In this document: piece by piece, positions 1 through 5,768 of the stretch
Position numbering within the stretch: the first letter of the stretch is position 1
How the letters are laid out: the number at the start of each line of letters is the position of its first letter
Source of the DNA: Verrucomicrobia bacterium GWC2_42_7
GTDB lineage: Bacteria; Verrucomicrobiota; Verrucomicrobiia; Opitutales; GWC2-42-7-A
DNA: 6,214 nucleotides
NCBI GenBank assembly: GCA_001831055.1
Contig: MIDO01000036.1
Span: 6,257 to 12,470 of the forward strand
Reading direction: 5' to 3'
Program-made: the position numbers and the translations under genes
The notes under the pieces: model-generated
Seen by the model: only the letters and a program-made list of their open reading frames with translations
What the model was told of the DNA's origin: nothing
The model's database searches: none

Positions 1-1142
1 CTACAGTAATTGTATTTTGTCAAAAAGCCACTATGACAGGCTAGCTTAGGCTCTGGAACAACATTTCCATGGCCGGGCAGGTCTTCGTATTGACAGTTTA
101 CAACCGTTGAAGCAACATCATGAACCCAATCTCCCTTGAAATGAGATCCTCTAAATAGGATGGCTAGCACATTTTGCTTAGAGTTATAGGCAATAAACCC
201 TGGCCAATCCTGGGCATCCCTATCGAATGCGTCTCCTTGGGTATTTGTTAAAATAGACTCTTCCATTGCACCCGTTTTCCCTTCGAATGCAGGGAAAATG
301 AGCCATTCTCCGTTTTTTCCGTTAAGGGTTAAGTAGTAACTTCTTAGTATTTTTGATCTTAGGGCGTTTCTTGCGTCATCTCCCATTTGGTAGCTTAGGT
401 CTACCAGCTTTACGATGTCTGGATAAATAACATCTGCAAAAGTTGGATTTATATGGAGAGAAGTAATTTGAAGTTCATCCCTCATAGCCTTTTTCTCTTC
501 AAAGACCAACGGCTCCTGGGATTCTATTGAAAGGCTTGCCGGGCTTTTTATTAAGTAATCCTTCAGGTTAAAGGCTTGCGGAGGAAGCTTCTGTTTGCAA
601 TGGGAAGGAAACCCTTGATAATAATTTAAAGGTGGAATAGGAGGTGTGGCACCTAGGGAACTGGATTCGTAAAGTCTTTTATAAACCTCGTCCAGTGGTT
701 TTTCTTGTGTTTCTGTACACAAAGATACGCGTTCCCAGCGTCCAATATACTTCTGTTGAACGGCATGATCAGGGTCGGGATCTAGCGTTCCTGTGATTTC
801 AAGTGGATGCTCTGCTAACGACCTAGGATATTCACGCTTAAAGTCACGAATAAACTCAATTGCATCCAATCCCCTCTCTAGCGGCAAGTCTGCTAAATTA
901 TACCAAGGCCCGAGCTGCAAGCAAGCTCTGACTTCATCTGGGCTATAGATGAGTTCATTGGTTTCAGGCCGATTGATAACGCCTTCCGAGACAGATGTCA
1001 GCAGCAAACTGCTTCCGATAAATGCAAAAAAGGGATGGAAGGGGATGGTTTTTTGTATCTTCTTGATGTTCAGATTGATCGTTGTTGTATCAACCAGGGG
1101 GTTCTGTGTAACAATCGTTCTTTCTATCTTCTTTACTTTCAT
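1..1142 (-). CDS. Class 3 (fungal-type) lipase-like protein, N-terminal part, cut by the left edge
   Basis: The frame is open from the ATG at 1142-1140 to base 1 (380 codons, no stop), so the gene continues beyond the window. An in-frame TGA lies a few codons upstream, so the start is bounded, although no Shine-Dalgarno sequence precedes it. Residues 1-35 are basic and polar. Residues 36-50 (FHPFFAFIGSSLLLT) are a short hydrophobic stretch, too ambiguous to call a signal peptide or membrane anchor. Residues 60-310 match nothing I recognise. Residues 314-378 look like the beginning of a Lipase_3 fold: 'PGFIAYNSKQNVLAILFRGS' gives the strand ending in the RG(T/S) oxyanion-hole motif, followed by 'DWVHDV' and 'CHSGFLTKY', the usual h-x-GF segment. 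In this family the nucleophile GxSxG comes next, just outside the window, so catalysis cannot be confirmed. The expected role is hydrolysis of lipid esters. The N-terminal region of about 310 residues is long for the family. Confidence 0.8.
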   Translation of the reverse strand, partial: MKVKKIERTIVTQNPLVDTTTINLNIKKIQKTIPFHPFFAFIGSSLLLTSVSEGVINRPETNELIYSPDEVRACLQLGPWYNLADLPLERGLDAIEFIRDFKREYPRSLAEHPLEITGTLDPDPDHAVQQKYIGRWERVSLCTETQEKPLDEVYKRLYESSSLGATPPIPPLNYYQGFPSHCKQKLPPQAFNLKDYLIKSPASLSIESQEPLVFEEKKAMRDELQITSLHINPTFADVIYPDIVKLVDLSYQMGDDARNALRSKILRSYYLTLNGKNGEWLIFPAFEGKTGAMEESILTNTQGDAFDRDAQDWPGFIAYNSKQNVLAILFRGSHFKGDWVHDVASTVVNCQYEDLPGHGNVVPEPKLACHSGFLTKYNYC

Positions 1143-1172
1143 ATTAGGGTGTCAAGGGGGTTAACGAGAATG

Positions 1173-1200
1173 AAAAGCCTTTTGCGCTCTATTAAAAGGC
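1173..1200 (-). terminator. Terminator-like hairpin at the end of the 421-residue gene
   Basis: Read on the minus strand, GCCTTTT (1200-1194), a 10-base loop and AAAAGGC (1183-1177) form a perfect 7-bp stem followed by TTTT (1176-1173). The left arm overlaps the TAA stop of the upstream gene. The stem is AT-rich and the T tract is short, so termination would be weak. It may reduce rather than block read-through into the lipase gene, which starts 31 bases further on. Confidence 0.4.
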
Positions 1201-2457
1201 GGGAGTTTTTGGGATTTTATCTAGTGGGATATCATGATTGAGAGCCATAGACTCAAAGGTAAAGACAGGACCAGCTGCAGGATTAGTATCCGCAAGGGTT
1301 TGGGGATGGAAGGTGATCTTCATTTGAGACTCAAGCCTATTTAAGACGGCATCTAATTTAGCCTGCATTTGAGCAGCCATTTTTCCCTTTTCTTCGAGGT
1401 CCGGAGCATTGGTCTCCCTTGCTTTTTCTGCTTCTGCTGTTGCAAGTTGTGAATCACTTTTGGCTGTTTCGTATTCTTCATTAGTGTTGAAGAAGAGCCT
1501 ACCTAATAAGTTTACTTCGATTGCGATATTCCCGTCTGGTTGTTTTTGTAGATTGAAAGTAAGGGTACGTTTGGAGGCCTCAAATCCGATCCCAGCGGGC
1601 GCAAATGGCTTTAATGGCTCAAAGGAGATAGTTTGGTTCATCATAGAAGACAATACGTGTCCTTGCTTCGGAGAGAGTCCCCATTCGATAAGCTTATTTT
1701 TTATGAGTTCCGCTTTCTGCTGATCCGACATTCCTGGGGTTGCGGTATCGGAAATCTCTAATCCATCAAATCTATAAAAATCCTCCCTACATGCGCGATA
1801 CATGTCTTTGAGAAATTCTCCGTGCAGGTAATTGCCGGGATTCTCTGATTGTTCTTGGAGTCTCGATTCTCTGACATAGGCCTCAGTGTCTTCTTCAATG
1901 TGGTTCAAAAGGCCAGGGGTTGCCTTTTTGCCCATGATGCTGTCATAGTTCTCTTTATGCAGAGCCAACGCTTTTTTTTCGCGGAGATGTCTATCGAACT
2001 CTCTTAATGCTCCTGCAATTTCGTTATCCTGTTTCCCTATGATATGAAATTTTTTGCAGAACTCTATTAAACGTGGATTGTTTAACTCTGTGTTTCCCAA
2101 TACCCTTTTTACAAGAGATCCATCTTTAGGTGACAATTCAAATCCATTGAGAGCAGCTTGTGCTTGAATCAAATGGTCCACATGGCTGATGAGCTGATGT
2201 ACTTTTCTGCAGGTAAGGGGCTTTCCAGTTTTAGGTAAAGAATGTAGAGTAGACCTTCTTTCGATCAGTGTTAGCAGTTGGTTTTTACTCAGTCCGCAAT
2301 GGTTGAATGTGATTTTATTTAAGAGGCGCCCGAAAAAATACTTCAAAATATTCATTCGTTCTACCGATTGGCAGTCCGAAGAATATATGACGGAACTCCT
2401 TGAGTTAGAGGACGTTAGGTCATCGATTTGACGAAGATCAGGATTTTGTATTTTCAT
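1192..2457 (-). CDS. Protein of unknown function, 421 residues
   Basis: I do not recognise this protein. It is soluble, with no signal peptide or membrane segment visible. Residues 1-34 are polar and probably disordered. Residues 35-175 look largely helical and basic, with the conspicuous segments 'LSKNQLLTLIERR' and 'RKVHQLISHVDHLIQAQAAL'. Residues 205-275 are mixed helix, including 'HGEFLKDMYRACREDFYRF'. Residues 276-323 alternate in a beta-strand pattern ('ISFEPLKPFAPAGIGFEAS', then 'LTFNLQ...NIAIEVNLLGRLFF'). Residues 325-380 are a charged Ala/Glu/Lys/Gln-rich stretch likely to form a coiled coil, and a short tail follows. The start at 2457 lies 15 bases after the receptor stop and has no Shine-Dalgarno sequence. 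M35 is an alternative start that would drop the polar leader. The tight spacing suggests co-transcription with the receptor. Candidate roles, such as a secreted effector, a lipase partner or an adaptor, are guesses only. Confidence 0.85.
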   Translation of the reverse strand: MKIQNPDLRQIDDLTSSNSRSSVIYSSDCQSVERMNILKYFFGRLLNKITFNHCGLSKNQLLTLIERRSTLHSLPKTGKPLTCRKVHQLISHVDHLIQAQAALNGFELSPKDGSLVKRVLGNTELNNPRLIEFCKKFHIIGKQDNEIAGALREFDRHLREKKALALHKENYDSIMGKKATPGLLNHIEEDTEAYVRESRLQEQSENPGNYLHGEFLKDMYRACREDFYRFDGLEISDTATPGMSDQQKAELIKNKLIEWGLSPKQGHVLSSMMNQTISFEPLKPFAPAGIGFEASKRTLTFNLQKQPDGNIAIEVNLLGRLFFNTNEEYETAKSDSQLATAEAEKARETNAPDLEEKGKMAAQMQAKLDAVLNRLESQMKITFHPQTLADTNPAAGPVFTFESMALNHDIPLDKIPKTPAF

Positions 2458-2472
2458 GGGATTTATGAAATA

Positions 2473-4650
2473 TTAAATAGTGAATTGATCGACGAGGGAT
2501 TTCAGTCTGCCTGCAAGGTTTTCTAACTCGCTGGCATTAGCATTGGTATCGACAGAACTCGATGAAGTCTGCTTTGATGAAGATTCGATGCCGTTCATAC
2601 TCAACACGATCTCTTGCGATTTTTGAGCAATTTCCTTAATATGTGTCGATACCTCATTCGCTCCTGTTGCAGCGGATTGGATATTTTGTGTAAGGCTTGA
2701 TGTGGCCTTCGATACTTCATGAATATTTTCAGCAATTTCTTTAGTTGCAGTAGATTGTGTGGCGACCGAAGTGGTTATTGCGTTTGAAATGTTATTGATC
2801 TCGTCTATGACTTTTGAAATCTCTTCCATCGACTCGACGGAAACAAGTGTGTTTTTCTGGATGTCTGCAACTTGATTGGTGATCCGTTCTGTCGCTTGCG
2901 CGCTTTGGCGAGCCAATTCTTTTACCTCATTGGCTACAACCGCAAATCCCTTCCCTGCTTCCCCCGCAGAGGCTGCCTCTATGGTTGCATTTAGGGCCAA
3001 GAGGTTCGTTTGGTCTGCTATTTTCCTAATAACAGCCATGACAGCACCAATTTCTTGCGCGGAAGTTGCAAGTTTATGCATGGTATTGCGAGTTGCATTC
3101 GCTTTCTTACTGGCTTCTTGTGTAATGGAGGTCTCCTTATCGCAACTCAGTCTTACTTCGTTTATTGTTTCAGATATCTGGATTACGGAAGAGGCGGTCG
3201 TTTTTGCTATAGCGTCCAATTCTTCGGATGCTGCGGCCATGTTCGTCACATTCATTGAGACTTGTTCTGCTGAATGGCCAACATGGTCGATGTTTTGCGA
3301 AAGTTGAACGCCTGCTTCTGCTACGGTCGTTGAGATAGTGCTCATTTTCCCTGCTTCTGAGGATAAGTTTTGCGAGGTTACAGTCAGTTTATTAGAGGAA
3401 TCCGACAATAATTTCGTATCGTCTGCAATCTTACTGATGAGTGACTGTAATTTCTCTAAGAGCACATTTACCCACCCAGCCAGTTCCCCTATTTCATCCT
3501 TAGAATCCGTCTTTAGCCGCCTGGTTAAGTTTCCTTCTCCGAGCGCGATTTCCTTAATAAGTTCCTTTGTCGTGTTAATGGAGTGGGTTACCCTTCGAAC
3601 GATAATCACGGATAAGACAGAAGACACAATTAAAGCCAATAAAGAAATAACTAATTGCATAAGGCCCCTCGCGCTTAATGCATTTATGCGCATATTGAGT
3701 AGGACATCTAGTTCGTTGATAGAAATGTTCCAGAAATCAAAAAGGTCATTCTCCATCAATAAACCTGCATGGAGAGTCTCTGTTTTTATTGAACTGTCCT
3801 CTGTGGAAGTTTTTAGGAGTTTTGCTATTTGGTTATTGAAAATGACAGCACTTTGCTTCCACTTTTCTGATGCAGGGGGAATATTCTTTTGCAGGGTTTC
3901 GCTAACTCCATAAAAATTAGAATCTTCATTTAAAGAGGTCTTTATATCTGACTCTATCCTCTGCCCATGGATGTCCATCAATAGCGAGACATTAAAAGAG
4001 AGCTTAGGTCTTAGTGTTTCAGGCATTTTTTCTTGATTGTGCGATGTATTCAGGTCAAAAAGAATGTCGGCCAAACATTTTTCGACAATAGGCCAGGCAC
4101 ATAATGTCGCATCCATTAAATAGTAACTATCCAAGTCCGGATCTAGAATCAAATTAGAGGTGTCGCCCACATGCGTGATAAAAACACCGATGTCATCAAC
4201 AAAACTATCTAGATTCTTTTTCAAAGAACTATCGCCTTCCTGTCCGGAAATGACTACCTTCCCGTTTTTTACAAAAGTCTCAGGCAACAATTGCAAGCGA
4301 TTCCGCTTTCCCAGGCCCTCCTTGTTTATTTGCAACAAATCCCCTGATTTTTGACAAAAAACGTCAAGGCTTTGCAGCTCAACAGAGATATTATCCGCAA
4401 TGCCTTTCAACTTCGCGTTATCTCTGTCACACAACGCTACCCTTCGATAATTCAAGGCATCTTTATATAAAGGCACTAATATTTTGAGCGCTTCATTGCC
4501 CTTTAACTCCAATTGCGCGAAGTCAATTTGCTCCTGCGTGCCCTTTGTCAGAAAATACAAAAGTATCACAACCGGCAACGCAAAGCTGATTATCAAAATG
4601 GTTAACTTATGTGAAATCTTTAACCCTCGAAACATCCCCTCAGTATGCAC
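2473..4650 (-). CDS. Methyl-accepting chemotaxis protein (transmembrane chemoreceptor)
   Basis: This is a 725-residue receptor with the classic layout. There is a short basic N-terminus, TM1 at about 17-34 ([19 protein letters not shown]), and an extracytoplasmic sensor domain at about 35-328. TM2 follows at about 330-351, then HAMP at about 352-405, and a long cytoplasmic helical coiled coil. The signalling tip at about 541-590 reads '[20 protein letters not shown]' followed by [20 protein letters not shown], which matches the MCP consensus that contacts CheA and CheW. The sensor domain carries '[16 protein letters not shown]' (about 166-181), a motif I know from the helical input domains of many MCPs and sensor kinases; the ligand is unknown. 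Gln/Glu pairs in the flanking helices are plausible methylation sites. There is no C-terminal NWETF-type CheR tether; the protein ends '[14 protein letters not shown]'. No che genes are in the window, so it must signal through remote partners. The start is uncertain: GTG at 4650 gives this length, while ATG at 4635 (M6) fits the promoter better and lies directly behind GAGGGG. Confidence 0.95.
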   Translation of the reverse strand: MHTEGMFRGLKISHKLTILIISFALPVVILLYFLTKGTQEQIDFAQLELKGNEALKILVPLYKDALNYRRVALCDRDNAKLKGIADNISVELQSLDVFCQKSGDLLQINKEGLGKRNRLQLLPETFVKNGKVVISGQEGDSSLKKNLDSFVDDIGVFITHVGDTSNLILDPDLDSYYLMDATLCAWPIVEKCLADILFDLNTSHNQEKMPETLRPKLSFNVSLLMDIHGQRIESDIKTSLNEDSNFYGVSETLQKNIPPASEKWKQSAVIFNNQIAKLLKTSTEDSSIKTETLHAGLLMENDLFDFWNISINELDVLLNMRINALSARGLMQLVISLLALIVSSVLSVIIVRRVTHSINTTKELIKEIALGEGNLTRRLKTDSKDEIGELAGWVNVLLEKLQSLISKIADDTKLLSDSSNKLTVTSQNLSSEAGKMSTISTTVAEAGVQLSQNIDHVGHSAEQVSMNVTNMAAASEELDAIAKTTASSVIQISETINEVRLSCDKETSITQEASKKANATRNTMHKLATSAQEIGAVMAVIRKIADQTNLLALNATIEAASAGEAGKGFAVVANEVKELARQSAQATERITNQVADIQKNTLVSVESMEEISKVIDEINNISNAITTSVATQSTATKEIAENIHEVSKATSSLTQNIQSAATGANEVSTHIKEIAQKSQEIVLSMNGIESSSKQTSSSSVDTNANASELENLAGRLKSLVDQFTI

Positions 4651-4670
4651 CCTTTTTCTGTCGGTGTCAA
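4642..4670 (-). promoter_or_regulatory. Candidate sigma70-type promoter of the chemoreceptor gene
   Basis: On the minus strand TTGACA (4670-4665) is a perfect -35 box. A 17-base spacer leads to CATACT (4647-4642), which matches TATAAT at four of six positions. Initiation about 7 bases after the -10 box would fall near 4635, on the A of the internal ATG (M6 of the longer reading). The GTG at 4650 would then be upstream of the transcript. If the promoter is real, the message is leaderless or nearly so and the protein is 720 residues. Confidence 0.5.
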
Positions 4671-4721
4671 GGTGTTAGATGAAGGGAGAGGTGCGAAAAC
4701 CCGGAGGCCTCTAAAAACTTC

Positions 4722-4820
4722 GGGGAAACCGCTTTTAGTCGCCTAAAAGCGTTTCCCCAAACCCCTTCCGAAAAGGAGTTAATAGCGGAATAAAAATCTT
4801 TCAGATTTTTACTCCGCGAA
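4722..4820 (-). repeat. Composite hairpin repeat, copy 1 (short form)
   Basis: Two strong hairpins are joined by a repeat core. Hairpin A: GCGGAATAAAAATCT (4785-4799) pairs with AGATTTTTACTCCGC (4803-4817) with one mismatch and a 3-base loop. Hairpin B: GGGGAAACCGCTTTTAG (4722-4738) pairs with CTAAAAGCGTTTCCCC (4743-4758) with one bulged C and the loop TCGC. The core at 4745-4778 recurs as its reverse complement at 5707-5742, with only two single-base length differences in homopolymers. Hairpin A also resembles 5611-5637: both share AAAAATCTGAAA followed by a T-rich arm. The strand given is the one on which the order is A, core, B. The element lies between the receptor promoter and the 3' end of the small gene and may also help end transcription. 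No transposase is nearby. Confidence 0.75.
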
Positions 4821-4860
4821 AAAAGGGGTATGACTTTTTCCCTCTTTTCCCTTAAAAGCC

Positions 4861-4892
4861 GTTTCTTCTTTTTTCCCCAATAGAAAAGAAAC
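4861..4892 (-). terminator. Weak hairpin after the small gene's second stop codon
   Basis: On the minus strand GTTTCTTTT (from 4892) can pair with AAAGAAGAAAC (ending at 4861), about 9 bp including one G-T pair, with a loop containing ATTGGGG. It begins at the G of the TAG at 4894-4892. No clear T tract follows, so factor-independent termination is doubtful; it may instead protect the 3' end. Confidence 0.25.
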
Positions 4893-4969
4893 TAGGGGTT
4901 ACTGAGAACGAAAGAAGCGTCGCCGTAATGTCCGGATGCTGCGAGTAGATAGAAGCCGTCAAGTCCTTG
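4892..4969 (-). other. In-frame open extension of the small gene beyond its TGA stop
   Basis: Reading straight on after the TGA at 4972-4970, the same frame stays open for 25 codons to a TAG at 4894-4892. The extension contains 'GLDGFYLLAASGHYGDASF' and ends in VLSNP. With its glycines, aromatic residues and alternating small residues it looks like genuine protein rather than chance translation. One substitution (TGG to TGA, or CGA to TGA) would explain it, and the ancestral protein would then be about 180 residues. Read-through is the other possibility. I see no SECIS-like hairpin right after the TGA that would suggest selenocysteine, and other genes here use TGG for tryptophan. Confidence 0.45.
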
Positions 4970-5434
4970 TCAAAAAAAAGATGTCTTGATGGACGAAGGC
5001 GGCTTAAAGGCCTCCTTAACAGGATGTTTCGGATTAGTCGTAAGAAAAAAAAGACCATTCGAGTCGTATTCTCTTATATGAAACACTAAACAATACGAAC
5101 CATTTTTACTCTGGTACACATTCCAAATGTCAAAGTCTGCCTTAAAGGTAAGTCCCCATCCCTCATCCTCCCCTTCATAGTTGAACACCGGCGGAAGATA
5201 AACCCGCTTCACCGGCTCCACATTATACTGTACCCTATAACTACGATTAACCACCGTACCATTAATGTCATAACTGTACGCCACATCAATCCACTCTAAC
5301 ATCCAGTATAACTGCGCTACTGCCTTCGAAGTCAAACCCAACAGGCTCTCCTCCCCAAATGCACTCCGCGGTACGTGCTTCACCGGCAAACCCGCCTCGT
5401 TCGCTCTAACTGTAAAATTCGCTATGACTGTCAT
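4970..5434 (-). CDS. Small protein of unknown function, possibly phage-tail-like, probably shortened at its C-terminus
   Basis: This is a 154-residue soluble protein with no signal peptide, membrane segment or known catalytic motif. It reads as mostly beta: 'MTVIANFTVRANEAG' at the start, 'IDVAYSYDINGTVVNRSYRV' at about 49-68, 'PVKRVYLPPVFNYEGEDEGW' at about 74-93, then 'LTFKADFDIWNVY' and 'YCLVFHIREYDSNGLFFL'. One amphipathic helix is likely at about 33-48. This profile would suit a virion or tail-like structural subunit. Gene order, behind the partial gene at the right edge, supports a shared module, but this is inference. The ATG directly follows a 120-base imperfect palindrome and has no Shine-Dalgarno sequence. 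The reading ends 'SSIKTSFF' at a TGA that immediately follows a run of eight Ts, with an in-frame protein-like continuation, so the gene may be nonsense-mutated. A second run of eight Ts lies at 5052-5045. Inverted copies of one repeat flank the gene. Confidence 0.7.
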   Translation of the reverse strand: MTVIANFTVRANEAGLPVKHVPRSAFGEESLLGLTSKAVAQLYWMLEWIDVAYSYDINGTVVNRSYRVQYNVEPVKRVYLPPVFNYEGEDEGWGLTFKADFDIWNVYQSKNGSYCLVFHIREYDSNGLFFLTTNPKHPVKEAFKPPSSIKTSFF

Positions 5435-5554
5435 AAAAACGTGATTTCAATTTTCGAGTTCGTTGGACCGCGGACTTGGTCTCAGTCACGTACGTATGTA
5501 CGCTCCTTCGCCCTCCCCTTGTCCGCCTGCTAGAAAAATTGAACTTACGTTTTT
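5435..5554 (-). repeat. Long imperfect palindrome abutting the small gene's start codon
   Basis: The outer arms are 5435-5458 (AAAAACGTGATTTCAATTTT...) and 5530-5554, whose reverse complement is AAAAACGTAAGTTCAATTTT.... Inner matches include GCGGAC (5470-5475) against GTCCGC (5521-5526) and, at the centre, CGTAC (5489-5493) against GTACG (5498-5502). The left edge is exactly one base before the ATG. In the minus-strand transcript this would be a leader stem-loop of about 120 nt ending at the start codon, which could control translation. It could equally be a repeat element or the end of a mobile element. Confidence 0.6.
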
Positions 5555-5606
5555 CGGTCCCTTTCTTTTGAGCAGTTTATTGTTTATTGTTAAAAAGAGT
5601 TACTTT

Positions 5607-5766
5607 CGCCGAAGAAAAATCTGAAAATTTTTTCTTCAAAACCATTTCGATAAAGTAGTCCTTGCGCTGGAATAAATTTCGAAGGAATTTATTTCAGCGC
5701 AAATACCTCCTTTTCGGAAAGGGGTTTGGGGAAAACGCTTTTGGGGGACTATTGGTTTTCCCCAAT
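5607..5766 (+). repeat. Composite hairpin repeat, copy 2 (long form, inverted relative to copy 1)
   Basis: The order on the plus strand is as follows. A hairpin-A relative comes first: GAAGAAAAAT (5611-5620) pairs with ATTTTTTCTTC (5627-5637), one bulge. A segment of about 69 bases absent from copy 1 follows. Then comes the core at 5707-5742, the reverse complement of 4745-4778 apart from two homopolymer length changes. A degenerate hairpin B ends it: GGGGAAAAC (5728-5736) pairs with GTTTTCCCC (5755-5763). The outer edge lies 2-3 bases from the TAG of the right-end gene. Hairpin B of both copies points away from the small gene and hairpin A points towards it, so together they form inverted repeats around it. 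Confidence 0.7.
5662..5702. repeat. 17-bp stem-loop inside the long repeat copy
   Basis: TTGCGCTGGAATAAATT (5662-5678) pairs with AATTTATTTCAGCGCAA (5686-5702), one G-T pair, with a 7-base loop TCGAAGG. It is the strongest hairpin in the window. It is confined to the segment present in copy 2 and missing from copy 1. It has no T tract on either side, so it is not a standard terminator, though it may act as one or stabilise the 3' end of the right-end gene's transcript. Confidence 0.7.
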
Positions 5767-5768
5767 TC

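Noticed and set aside
949..1241. Two short plus-strand frames near 949-1241
   Set aside because: Both are mostly antisense to the start of the lipase gene, and the peptides look random.
1409..1723. 104-codon plus-strand open frame
   Set aside because: It is antisense to the 421-residue gene and has no independent support.
3338..3913. 191-codon plus-strand open frame
   Set aside because: It is antisense to the clear chemoreceptor gene, has a Ser/Leu-rich shadow composition, and has no start signal.
4960..4972. TGA as a selenocysteine codon
   Set aside because: No convincing stem-loop with an apical loop lies directly downstream, and the residue context matches no selenoprotein I know. A nonsense mutation is simpler.
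4852..5058. 68-codon minus-strand open frame
   Set aside because: Its first part is an Arg/Leu-rich shifted reading of the small gene. I kept it only as the frame reached if a T8 run slips, not as a gene.
5575..5591. Tandem GTTTATT GTTTATT GTT as a possible array or origin repeat
   Set aside because: Only two 7-base units are present in an AT-rich linker, too short to call a functional repeat.
5705..5712. Perfect Shine-Dalgarno-like AAGGAGGT on the minus strand
   Set aside because: It is part of the repeat core, and no plausible start codon with a sustained sensible frame follows. Other genes here do not use such a site.
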